Assembly (NCBI GenBank): GCA_016291655.1 | Contig: JAEEYF010000090.1 | Location: 42,299 to 106,298, forward strand | Source of the DNA: Lachnospiraceae bacterium | GTDB taxonomy: Bacteria > Bacillota > Clostridia > Lachnospirales > Lachnospiraceae | Length of the DNA stretch: 64,000 bases | Reading direction: 5' to 3' | Part shown: piece after piece, positions 19,082 to 27,541 of the stretch | Position numbering within the stretch: the stretch's first letter is position 1 | Layout of the letters: each line of letters begins with the position of its first letter | Translations under genes and position numbers: made by a program | The notes under the pieces: model-generated | The model's input: the letters and a program-made list of their open reading frames with translations, nothing else | What the model was told of the DNA's origin: nothing | The model's database searches: none

Positions 19082-20323
19082 TTACAACATTATCGTCTGT
19101 TCCGACACTCTGAATGTCGCAGGCTTGATCTCTCCGAATCCAAGGTCGCGCACCTTGATAACAAGGGTTTTTATGTCCACGAAACGAACGGAGATCTCCA
19201 GGCGGTTGGTCTTGTTCTCGCCCGAGATCAGACCGTAAAGTGAAAAATTGACAGCCTCAGTGTGCCCGTTTCTGTAATCTCTGATCCTAAAAACTATATT
19301 GTTGATGTTATCGGGTATCATGAATATCTTTTTTTCCGCCCCCACGAGCGGGCAGCCCGCCTCGATCAGCGGCACGAATTCCACCGTAGCATCTCTGTAA
19401 CCTTCCACCGAAACGCTGTGAAAAACCTCCCCGTCACTCAGTATGTTGTCCCGAGGCTTTTCATTCACTGCCCTGTAACATGCTCCCGAAGAATAGAGGT
19501 TCTGTCCCGAAAAGATCTTAAGTCCCGGAGACGCATATTTCCTCAGAACATTCTTGATGCAGTCATCCTCGGCAGCCTTTCCCGTAACATACATGCAGTT
19601 CAGATTCCTGTTCTGCATCAGCACAAAACTGATGATGTTCTCAAACGCTTCCGCCCTCATCCGCCTGTCTTCTATGCCCGCAAGGCCGACCTTCAGCGTT
19701 CTGGAGCCCTCGAGTCTTTCTATGTAGGCAGGATAATTCCTGGTCCTGTCCGCCGGGTTGAAGTAATATGCCTCTATCCCGTCGGCGGAAATGTCCACTC
19801 CCACCACGTGCTGTCTGCGACGCAGTTCGTCGGTGTTGATTATATACATCAAAAACGCATTTGCGTGATTTATAATGAAAAACCTGTCATTATCATATCC
19901 GAGCATCCTGAGAGCATTCGAAAGCCTTCTTTCGTCGTCGGCGTTCATTTCTTCTCCGGTAATGCATATCCTGGAAAATGCGGCTCCGGCGAAGCACTTT
20001 CTGATCCCGTTCAGAACATCTTCCAAAAAGCCCGCCAAAAGTTCCGTAGTATCATATTCTCTGCCGTTCAGTACGGTCTTATCCGCAGCTTTTTTCCCGT
20101 ACAGTGCAGACGTTCCTTCGATATCGTCCGCAAGGCTTTTTCTCACTCCTTCGAGACCTGCGACACAGCTCCCGTCGGAAAGAGGTACGACAAAAAGAGG
20201 TATACGCTCGCCATCCGATCTCGCCGGCACCGTAAAGCTTTTGGTGAAGCGTTCTTCTTCATCCCAAAGGCCTACATATACCTCTTTTTCGTAAAAATCC
20301 ATTCCAAGCACCAATGAAGCCAT
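19082..20323 (-). CDS. Divergent Hsp70-like protein (possibly DUF5716), degenerate ATPase
   Basis: A 413-residue protein whose layout follows Hsp70. LGMDFYEKEVYVGLWD (6-21) aligns with phosphate-1 GIDLGTTNS, keeping only G7 and D9. FFIINHANAFLMYII (148-162) matches the INEPTAAALAYG helix. VVGVDISADGIEAYYF (173-188) matches DLGGGTFDVSIL. YVTGKAAEDDCIKNVL (245-260) matches the adenosine motif. Residues 300-405 resemble the substrate-binding beta domain, ending LEISVRFVDIKTLVIKVRD like DnaK IEVTFDIDANGILHVSAKD. The alpha lid is absent. Loss of the loop Gly/Thr residues suggests weak or absent ATP hydrolysis. The DUF number is recalled, not searched. Confidence 0.7.
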   Translation of the reverse strand: MASLVLGMDFYEKEVYVGLWDEEERFTKSFTVPARSDGERIPLFVVPLSDGSCVAGLEGVRKSLADDIEGTSALYGKKAADKTVLNGREYDTTELLAGFLEDVLNGIRKCFAGAAFSRICITGEEMNADDERRLSNALRMLGYDNDRFFIINHANAFLMYIINTDELRRRQHVVGVDISADGIEAYYFNPADRTRNYPAYIERLEGSRTLKVGLAGIEDRRMRAEAFENIISFVLMQNRNLNCMYVTGKAAEDDCIKNVLRKYASPGLKIFSGQNLYSSGACYRAVNEKPRDNILSDGEVFHSVSVEGYRDATVEFVPLIEAGCPLVGAEKKIFMIPDNINNIVFRIRDYRNGHTEAVNFSLYGLISGENKTNRLEISVRFVDIKTLVIKVRDLGFGEIKPATFRVSEQTIML

Positions 20324-20346
20324 TTTTTACCCCTGATCTTTTTTGA

Positions 20347-23300
20347 TCATATCGCCTTAAAGTGCCGTTTTACGGCATATTCGGTCAGATAATACTGTTC
20401 AAGATATTGCAGGACCGTCTTGTCATCCTTAAGCTCTGCGGCAATAAGGATATTGTTGATCTTGTCATATTTCGTAGCCGTCCGTCCGTCGGTAGGATCT
20501 TCGAGACAGGCTATTGAATTGCTTTCCGTGATCTCTTCCTTTTCTCCGTCGGACTCCGTAATGAAATACTGCAGGACCTCTCCGTAGAAAAGGATAAATT
20601 CCTTGGTAAATATGCCATATCCCACATCGGGCATTATCGAAGTCCTGAACTCTTTTCCCCTGTCGTAGGAATAGTGTATATAAACCGTTTTCCTGGGATT
20701 TGTCCTGTATTCCACATAGGTTTTTTCCAAAAGGCTTTCCGGAAGCGAAAGCTGTTTTCCGAAATCCTTAAAGAATGCATAGAATACCTTCTTCTGCAGA
20801 AACCTGCGGACGTGGGTGTCGGCGAATTCCTTTTCCTCTGCGGTAAGTCTCTCCTTTTCGCTGTAAAACTTAAGCAGCGCCAGGACTCCGATCCTGCTGT
20901 TCTCAAGTGAAGGGTCAGCCTTCAGCACCTCAAAGAATTCGGGTTCCGTAACCCTTTCGCCCACAAAATACTTGTACGCGGTGTATGATATGAAAGCTCT
21001 GACAAGCTTTCGGTTGTTGTTTTTTGAATAATAGCTTTTGAAAACCTCAAATGTATTCTCGATATAGGTTTCGGCAAACAATATCTGGGCCAGGAGGTTC
21101 TCTTCAAGTTTGACCGTATCAAGCCCCGTCTGCTTCGCAGCATGCCATATCTCATACATTTCGAGGGTAGTACCGTTATAGTTGTCCACCAAATACTTTA
21201 ACAGGCGGTCTTCCACGTTTCCGTTTTGAAAAGCATAATGACTCATGGCAACGATCGTTTCCCTGTCTTCCTGCTTCTCATTCTCTTCGACGGCATGGAT
21301 GCAAAGTTTGGCAAGACGTTTCAAAGCCAGCTTTTCGCATCCGAACTCCTTAACATATTCTATGACCTTGTCATACATGTTCCTGACAACCATGAGTTCT
21401 ACGACTCTGTTTCTCCGTTCGGGATCGAGTTTTCTGACCTCTATGTCGTTGAGATAAGCCTCCAGAAGTTCACCCTCGTAATTTATATAGTAGTATTCCG
21501 CCAGGTTGTAACTGCAACTGTTGACTATCGCGGGTTTAAGGGTTTTTATGCCCGATATCTGCTTTTGAAGCGCTATGTATGCCCCTTCGCTCTCATTGTA
21601 GCGTATGTTCTTCTCCCACATAAAGAGCAGGAGTCTGGGATTGGTCGAGCCCTTTTCGTAGCATTCGGACTGCAGATCGTGCATATGCAGATAAGGCCTG
21701 CAGCTGTCCTCGTCTCTCAGAAGATACCTGTTGCCCTCGTCGTCCTCAAGCCAGCAGATGCAGGAATCGGAATAACAGAGCACATTTGCCCTGCCGTTCT
21801 CCACGGGATATCTGCCCACCGATATCTCCACATTGTTTGACACCACCACATTTCTGATCTTCTTTCCCGTAATCTCCACCTTACAGGAGAAAAGTACGTC
21901 GGGAACGCAATTTATCAATGTTTCGTTCAAAAGCTCCCTGTTCAGGATGTTTGAATACAAAACCGCAAGTTCGTCGTTGATCTTCCGTTCTTTAAGGCAA
22001 TCAAGCACAAACTGCTCTATATTTTTATAATATGCCTTGTAGATCGGCATATTCTCTTCTTTCGTTTTGACAATGTAGGCATAAAGCAAGAGGCGCTTGT
22101 CCTCGGGAATGGAGGAATTGTAGCTGAAATAGAGAAGCACCGGCTGATCTATGGTCTCTTCCTTGTCCGCACCGTAGGTGAGCATATAAAACTCGAACAG
22201 ATTGACCAGACTAAGCTGAGCCCGGACAGCCTCTTTAAAGTATATATGATATCTCGTATCTCTCAGATTCAGCATTATGATCTTCTCACATATGCATCTG
22301 AGCAGCTCCTTGTCATTGTTCTCCGCGTAGAGTTTCTCAAGGACCATGAGTCTCATAGCGTCACATTCCGCGGGCAGCCTGCATATATGCACAAATTGAG
22401 ACAGCACCCGCTCGTTTACCATTAGATTGTCGAGCATGAAGAGCATGAGTCTGCATTCGGTGGTATCGACCTTCGTAAGCAGCCTCGGATCGGCTGAGAG
22501 CAGTCTCCCCACTTCACTCAAAAGCAAAGTACTGTTGCTGCCCTCATTGAGCTTCTGCATCAAGCTTTCGTATCTGAGCCTGTAATTCTCTTTATACAGG
22601 GGATCGGAATACATATACATCAGCCTGATCAAAGGTATATCGGGATTTTTCTCCATTAAGCTTTTTATCGCTTCGCAATTGGCTTTGGCAACTCTCTCAT
22701 CTCCGGTGTAAAGCACCTCGGTAAAAAGCAGAGCTGCATAGAGCATCGGATCTTTGCTTTCATATTCGTGTTTTTTCAAAAGTACCGGTGTCACAAGGCT
22801 GTCACTCGCAGCAGAACGTCCGGCAAAAACCGAAAGGTAGGCTTTGTAGACCGTAAGCTGTTCCTCAAGTGTCTTCTGCAGTCCGTCCTCAATATCCGAA
22901 GAGACATTTTCACGTTTTATGAAATTCTCCAAAGCTTCGGTTAATTTAACGGATTCGTTTATGAAATCTATTTTGGATATCCTGCCGCATCTGAATCCCA
23001 AAAAATGGTCCGAAAGGCTCAGGATGTACCTTTTTACGGTGCGCATCCTCTCCTTTTTTCTCTCGTTTGTTCCTCTTACCTTACAGGTAACGGGAACGAT
23101 CTTTTCGTGAAGCGCATTGAATATCCTGATCTCCCCGTGTCTGACCCCGGGAGACATTTTTTCCGGATTGAAGACAAGTTTGAGTTCATAGCGTCCGTTG
23201 ACAAAGTCACTGTTTTCGATCACCCGTTTAACGGGCGTAACAAAGTCAAGATCCGACTCAACCTGTAATTTAAGATAACCCCATGCACTCTTTTCTATCA

Positions 23301-23940
23301 CTATCTTTTCAACAAAACTGACAGCTTCGGTTTCTGCATGGAGCGAAGATTTTCCGACAACAAAGCTGCACTCGGCCTTCTTTTTACGTGAATACAAAAA
23401 CTCCTCCATGGCCCTATTACGGTCAGGGGAAGCTTTGAGTGTTTCATATACACAGTTCAGCTTGTCGTCGCGTTTGATGACCGCGTCATAAAACTGCTTG
23501 CCGTCAAACAGTTCAAGTGCCTCGTTCCAGTTTGCCTGAGCAAGGCTCTGAAAGCTGAAAAAGTTGTTTATCTGTCCTATGGAGCTTTTGCAGGTTGCAC
23601 CCAAAACGGAGATCGTAAAAGGCAGCTGTCTTTCACCGCAATCGCTTACGATGTTGATCCTGCCTTCCGTCTTTTCTCCCGGCTCCATATATTTACAGTT
23701 TACACTGAAGGTGACTTCGTTGGAAGCACCGTTAAAGGTTTTGCTGCCCAACTTCAGGATGTTTGAGGAACTGTACAGCAAACCCTTCATAGTTGTATTG
23801 GCGGAATTTGAGATGACAAAAGAACCGGTCTGAACTTCTCCTTCACTTATGAACAGATTCAATGCATCCTGTGAAAGAACAATTTCCGGTTGCTCATATT
23901 CGAATATTCCTTTCGACAGTCTCTCAATTTTTTCCTTCAT
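20347..23940 (-). CDS. Giant beta-plus-helical-repeat protein (possibly DUF5717)
   Basis: A 1197-residue protein without signal peptide or membrane segment, so probably cytosolic. Two beta-rich Ig-like modules lie at about 17-113 and 190-290; the second contains SPGVRHGEIRIFNALHEKIVPVTCKV. A long alpha-helical solenoid follows (about 300-690), then a beta segment with ISVGRYPVENGRANVLCY, and more helical repeats to the end. No catalytic motif was seen. It ends 23 bp before the Hsp70-like gene and starts 15 bp after the TP-rich membrane gene, so the set is probably one operon. I recall this pair being conserved together in Lachnospiraceae as DUF5716/DUF5717; function unknown. Confidence 0.75.
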   Translation of the reverse strand: MKEKIERLSKGIFEYEQPEIVLSQDALNLFISEGEVQTGSFVISNSANTTMKGLLYSSSNILKLGSKTFNGASNEVTFSVNCKYMEPGEKTEGRINIVSDCGERQLPFTISVLGATCKSSIGQINNFFSFQSLAQANWNEALELFDGKQFYDAVIKRDDKLNCVYETLKASPDRNRAMEEFLYSRKKKAECSFVVGKSSLHAETEAVSFVEKIVIEKSAWGYLKLQVESDLDFVTPVKRVIENSDFVNGRYELKLVFNPEKMSPGVRHGEIRIFNALHEKIVPVTCKVRGTNERKKERMRTVKRYILSLSDHFLGFRCGRISKIDFINESVKLTEALENFIKRENVSSDIEDGLQKTLEEQLTVYKAYLSVFAGRSAASDSLVTPVLLKKHEYESKDPMLYAALLFTEVLYTGDERVAKANCEAIKSLMEKNPDIPLIRLMYMYSDPLYKENYRLRYESLMQKLNEGSNSTLLLSEVGRLLSADPRLLTKVDTTECRLMLFMLDNLMVNERVLSQFVHICRLPAECDAMRLMVLEKLYAENNDKELLRCICEKIIMLNLRDTRYHIYFKEAVRAQLSLVNLFEFYMLTYGADKEETIDQPVLLYFSYNSSIPEDKRLLLYAYIVKTKEENMPIYKAYYKNIEQFVLDCLKERKINDELAVLYSNILNRELLNETLINCVPDVLFSCKVEITGKKIRNVVVSNNVEISVGRYPVENGRANVLCYSDSCICWLEDDEGNRYLLRDEDSCRPYLHMHDLQSECYEKGSTNPRLLLFMWEKNIRYNESEGAYIALQKQISGIKTLKPAIVNSCSYNLAEYYYINYEGELLEAYLNDIEVRKLDPERRNRVVELMVVRNMYDKVIEYVKEFGCEKLALKRLAKLCIHAVEENEKQEDRETIVAMSHYAFQNGNVEDRLLKYLVDNYNGTTLEMYEIWHAAKQTGLDTVKLEENLLAQILFAETYIENTFEVFKSYYSKNNNRKLVRAFISYTAYKYFVGERVTEPEFFEVLKADPSLENSRIGVLALLKFYSEKERLTAEEKEFADTHVRRFLQKKVFYAFFKDFGKQLSLPESLLEKTYVEYRTNPRKTVYIHYSYDRGKEFRTSIMPDVGYGIFTKEFILFYGEVLQYFITESDGEKEEITESNSIACLEDPTDGRTATKYDKINNILIAAELKDDKTVLQYLEQYYLTEYAVKRHFKAI

Positions 23941-23955
23941 AACTCTCCGTAACGA

Positions 23956-24606
23956 TCAACCGCGGGGAAGCGGTACGAATGTCCCCGTTTCAACATCCTG
24001 AACATAACAGTTCTTTCCGTCGACGGAAATATAAAAATCACCGCGGTTTCTGTCTCTGCCGTTTACGAACTCGGTAAGCGTAAAACGATAGCAGTCTTTG
24101 CCGTCGATAAAAGTAGTAACCGAATCATAGGAATGATCGTATTCCGTAACTTCTTTGTCAATATTCAAGACTTCCTTGCTGTAGCCGCATAATACACGGT
24201 ATGCCTGTTCTGCCGAAAGATTACCTGTCGCCGGGGGAGTCGGGGTGACCGTCGGTAACGGAGTAGGTGTTGCGGGAACAGGTGTTGTGGTGGGCAAAGG
24301 CGTCAGCGTGGGTGTTGCGGCAGGCGTCAAAGTTGGCGTCGGCGCAACCGTAGGCGTCAAAGTCGGCGCCGTTGTAGGCGTATTATCCAAAAGCACCGGA
24401 GCAGGTGTGGAAGTAGCTGCCGCCGTAGGCGTTGGGGTAAGATCACCGTCGTCTTTTCCGCCCTTGTTCTTTCCGGTGACCACGACTATCACAACGACCA
24501 GCAAAATGATCAGGATCAAAGCAGGTACTCCTATCGTAAGGATCATTCTCTTTCTGCTTTCGAGCCAGGTAAGTAAGTCTGTTTTTCTCATTCGATTGTC
24601 GGCCAT
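23956..24606 (-). CDS. Single-pass membrane protein with Thr-Pro-rich stalk
   Basis: Family not recognised. The 216-residue protein has a cytosolic start (1-20), a membrane helix (about 21-43), a Thr/Pro/Ala stalk (about 56-127) and an 85-residue extracellular domain at the C-terminus with NLSAEQAYRVLCGYSKEVL and alternating hydrophobic strands. The site GGAGGG precedes the ATG. It heads the run into the giant solenoid and Hsp70-like genes, so it may be the outward-facing member of that set. The repeated ACNCCN-type codons of the stalk produce long artefactual frames on the other strand. Confidence 0.75.
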   Translation of the reverse strand: MADNRMRKTDLLTWLESRKRMILTIGVPALILIILLVVVIVVVTGKNKGGKDDGDLTPTPTAAATSTPAPVLLDNTPTTAPTLTPTVAPTPTLTPAATPTLTPLPTTTPVPATPTPLPTVTPTPPATGNLSAEQAYRVLCGYSKEVLNIDKEVTEYDHSYDSVTTFIDGKDCYRFTLTEFVNGRDRNRGDFYISVDGKNCYVQDVETGTFVPLPRG

Positions 24607-24638
24607 AAAACCCTCCGATTATAAAAAATTGTACGAAA

Positions 24639-24665
24639 AAAGGTGCATGCAACGCATACACCTTT
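24639..24665 (-). terminator. Terminator between the 238-residue membrane protein and the TP-stalk gene
   Basis: AAAGGTGCATGC pairs with GCATACACCTTT (one mismatch, 3-base loop). On the minus strand the stem is followed by TTTTTTCG. It would end transcription from the upstream gene and make the TP-stalk gene the head of the cluster, although some readthrough is possible. Confidence 0.8.
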
Positions 24666-24697
24666 ATTATATACTTTTTGTATTGAAACTGCAAAGA

Positions 24698-25411
24698 TTA
24701 TTTAAAAAGAAATTCAATAAAATCAGCACATATCTTGTTATTCTGCCAAGAACCGCAGACTGCAACAACCATGGGATCGGAAGGATCCGAATCCTTAAAA
24801 TATCCGCAGTCATTAAGGAAAATTCCGTAGGCCTTTTCGGAGTTCTCTATCATATTCCCGGCATCGTCCAATATCCCCGTCATAGCAAACCGATCGTTAT
24901 ATTTGAGATAGAGTTCGGTCGAAAGAACCTCCGACATAGGCTTAAACAATCCCGTCTGTGCCCTCTGTGTGAAAACGGACTCGGGCATGACTGCAACGCT
25001 TATCTCTCCCACATACATATAAACGGTAAACTTTTGTATCGCATCGAATTCATTGGTTTTAAAGTAAAATGAATTGTCAAAGGTTGTTGCCTGAGTCTCG
25101 GGATCCAGCGAAATATAAGCATCAAACTCCTCTTTGAGCTTTTCTACCGCCTCCTGGTTTGGATAATCCGATATGGCGGCAAAAAAGACAGACTCAGGTC
25201 TTTTTTTGAATATCGTAAAGAGCAACGAGACCACAAAAGCCAATACAGCCAGAACCGCGACTATCTTAAGCAGATAGTAATCCCTGAACTGTATCCATCT
25301 CTTTCTCCCTTTCAGGCTTTTTAGTTTTTCTCTGTCCGTCATCTTGTCGGACACGTGATTATAGAGAGCAGCATTGTCTTTTAATGCCGTCTTTTTGTTT
25401 CCGATCTGCAT
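24698..25411 (-). CDS. Membrane-anchored extracellular protein of unknown function
   Basis: About 238 residues from the chosen start. A cytosolic part with basic residues precedes one membrane helix (about 52-73). The outer domain of about 165 residues has an alternating alpha/beta pattern recalling a solute-binding half-domain (VFFAAISDYPNQEAVEKLKEEFDAYI, later AVMPESVF and DRFAMTGILDD). The start MQIGNKK is preferred because AGAGG lies about 8 bases upstream; an ATG 8 codons earlier has a weaker site. It is separated by terminators from glmS upstream and from the TP-stalk gene downstream. Confidence 0.65.
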   Translation of the reverse strand: MQIGNKKTALKDNAALYNHVSDKMTDREKLKSLKGRKRWIQFRDYYLLKIVAVLAVLAFVVSLLFTIFKKRPESVFFAAISDYPNQEAVEKLKEEFDAYISLDPETQATTFDNSFYFKTNEFDAIQKFTVYMYVGEISVAVMPESVFTQRAQTGLFKPMSEVLSTELYLKYNDRFAMTGILDDAGNMIENSEKAYGIFLNDCGYFKDSDPSDPMVVAVCGSWQNNKICADFIEFLFK

Positions 25412-25455
25412 AATTAAACCTCTTCCAAGCCTCATTCACTCTTTTTGCAAACAAT

Positions 25456-25480
25456 AAAGCGGACTTTTGAGATCCGCTTT
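25456..25480 (-). terminator. Probable terminator after glmS
   Basis: AAAGCGGA and TCCGCTTT form a perfect 8-bp stem with a 9-base loop, extended by further A-T pairing on both sides. The minus-strand tail is ATTGTTTG, so the T-run is imperfect. It lies between the glmS stop and the next gene start. Confidence 0.6.
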
Positions 25481-25606
25481 GTTATTATCCGAACAAATCC
25501 GTTCGCCCAAATCATATAGATGATACAACCAACCGTTAAAAAATAAAATTAAGTAACAATTAAAAATTTGGAATGTTATTGTTATCCTCTCATATGCTCT
25601 TCCAAA

Positions 25607-27445
25607 TCACTCAACGGTTACCGACTTTGCAAGGTTTCTCGGCTGGTCCACATCAAGTCCCCTGTAGGAAGATGTATAGTATGCGATCAACTGAAGATAG
25701 ACTGCGGCAAGGAAAGGTGCAAATTCATCCTTGCAGGCAGGTATTACCAGGTGCTCTGCGCATATGCCCTTTTCAAGAGCTTCATCCCCGTCATTAGCCT
25801 CATTGGTAACAAGGATGACCATTGCGCCCCTTGCACGCACTTCCTTAACATTGGAAATGAGTTTCGGAAAAACATCCTTCTGAGTTCCCAGCGCGATAAC
25901 GGGTGTTCCGCCGGTGATCAGGGAAAGAGTTCCGTGCTTAAGTTCTCCCGCAGCATATGCTTCGGAATGAATGTAAGTGATCTCCTTTAATTTAATGGAG
26001 CCCTCGCAGGAAAGTGCATAGTCAAGTCCTCTTCCGATAAAGAAAAGGTCTGACGCCGGTGTAAGTCTCTTGCTGAGTTCCTTGATAACATCTCTCTTTT
26101 TGAGGATCTTCTCGATCTTTTCCGGTACCGCTTCAAGCTCGTTCATATACTCCGATACCTGTTTATCGCTGAGTTTCCCAGCAGCCATGGCAAAACGGAG
26201 TGCAATAAGATAGAAAACGGCAAGCTGAGCGGTGTATGCCTTTGTGCTGGCTACCGCGATCTCCGGGCCCGCATGGGTATACATGCAGTAATCCGCTTCT
26301 CTCGAGATGGAGCTGCCTTTAACGTTTACAATGGCAAGCGTCTTGGCGCCCTTTTCCTTTGCAAGCCTGAGAGCAGCAAGGGTATCGGCTGTTTCTCCCG
26401 ACTGGGAAACCACGATAACAAGAGATCTTTCATCCATGATAGGATCCGCATATCTGAATTCGGAAGCGATCTCCACCGTTACAGGTATCCTTAACATCCT
26501 CTCTATCAGTATCCTTCCCACAAGTCCCGCATGCATAGCCGTACCGCAGGCGGTAATGATTATACGCCCCGCATTCATAAAAAGATCGTCAGGTATCTTG
26601 TCCTCGCTGAAATCGGGGAGCACAAATCCGTTCTCACGTTTAATCCTGGGTCTTATGGTCAGGCGGACCGACTCGGGCTGTTCATGTATCTCCTTGAGCA
26701 TATAATGCTTAAAGCCGTTCTTTTGAGCCGCCGACATATCCCAGTTAACGGAAAGCATGGACGGTGTAACGGTGTTACCGTAAAGATCGGTCACCATAAT
26801 GGAATTCTTTGTAAGCTTTGCGATATTATACTCCGGAAGAACAAAATATTCCTTGGAATATCTGAGGAGAGCAACCATATCCGAAGCTATAACAGCTCCC
26901 TCTTCCGCCATGCAGGCAACCAGAGGACTGCCCTTTCTGATACAGTAGATGACATCCTTTTGATCCGCAAACAATATGCAGAAGGCATAGGCTCCGGTGA
27001 GTCTCTTTACGGCTTCGGAGATAGCCGCGTAAGGGTCACCGGTATAGAGAGAATCCAAAAGCATGGCAGCCACTTCTGTATCTGTCTGGGACTGCGCGAT
27101 CCTGCCTTCCTTTGCAAGTTCGTTTGCAAGCTCATGATAGTTCTCTATGATACCGTTATGGATCAATGTGACCTTACCGCAGGAATGAGGATGCGCATTG
27201 GTCTTGGTAACTCCGCCGTGAGTAGCCCATCTGGTATGTCCTATACCGCAGGAGGACTGTATCTCAGCCGGTATTTCATTTCTTAAAGAAGCAACCTTTC
27301 CCACATTCTTAAAGGTCTCGATCCCTCTTTCCGTACATACAGCGATACCTGCACTGTCATATCCTCTGTATTCAAGTTCCGCAAGGCCGTTCAATAATAC
27401 TTCCTTTGCATCAATGTAGCCTGTAAAGCCAATAATTCCGCACAT
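25607..27445 (-). CDS. glmS: Glutamine-fructose-6-phosphate aminotransferase (isomerising)
   Basis: A 612-residue GlmS producing glucosamine-6-phosphate for peptidoglycan and surface glycans. The N-terminal glutamine amidotransferase starts MCGIIGFTGY, with Cys2 as nucleophile and ELEYRGYDSAGIAV following. Two SIS domains carry the isomerase part (ITACGTAMHAG, VSQSGETADT, ASTKAYTAQ), and the C-terminus ends DQPRNLAKSVTVE as in the family. Full length. Only 96 bp separate it from the next gene upstream, and most of that is a terminator, so no glmS ribozyme can be present. Confidence 0.97.
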   Translation of the reverse strand: MCGIIGFTGYIDAKEVLLNGLAELEYRGYDSAGIAVCTERGIETFKNVGKVASLRNEIPAEIQSSCGIGHTRWATHGGVTKTNAHPHSCGKVTLIHNGIIENYHELANELAKEGRIAQSQTDTEVAAMLLDSLYTGDPYAAISEAVKRLTGAYAFCILFADQKDVIYCIRKGSPLVACMAEEGAVIASDMVALLRYSKEYFVLPEYNIAKLTKNSIMVTDLYGNTVTPSMLSVNWDMSAAQKNGFKHYMLKEIHEQPESVRLTIRPRIKRENGFVLPDFSEDKIPDDLFMNAGRIIITACGTAMHAGLVGRILIERMLRIPVTVEIASEFRYADPIMDERSLVIVVSQSGETADTLAALRLAKEKGAKTLAIVNVKGSSISREADYCMYTHAGPEIAVASTKAYTAQLAVFYLIALRFAMAAGKLSDKQVSEYMNELEAVPEKIEKILKKRDVIKELSKRLTPASDLFFIGRGLDYALSCEGSIKLKEITYIHSEAYAAGELKHGTLSLITGGTPVIALGTQKDVFPKLISNVKEVRARGAMVILVTNEANDGDEALEKGICAEHLVIPACKDEFAPFLAAVYLQLIAYYTSSYRGLDVDQPRNLAKSVTVE

Positions 27446-27485
27446 TGGTAGTTGTCTCTCTTTCGTATGTATTTTTGTTATAAAG

Positions 27486-27524
27486 CAAAAAGCCCAACCG
27501 CCGGTATTTCCAAAAGCGGTCGGG
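27486..27524 (-). terminator. Terminator after the CapD/PglF-like gene
   Basis: On the minus strand CCCGACCGC pairs with GCGGTTGGG (one G-U pair), followed by CTTTTTGC. On the plus strand the mirror stem is followed by GTTTTTC. It isolates glmS from the upstream nucleotide-sugar gene. Confidence 0.85.
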
Positions 27525-27541
27525 TTTTTCTTAAATCCCGC

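Noticed and set aside
27446..27541. glmS ribozyme
   Set aside because: The gap is only 96 bases and is mostly a terminator hairpin, too short for the ribozyme; no characteristic pairing was found.
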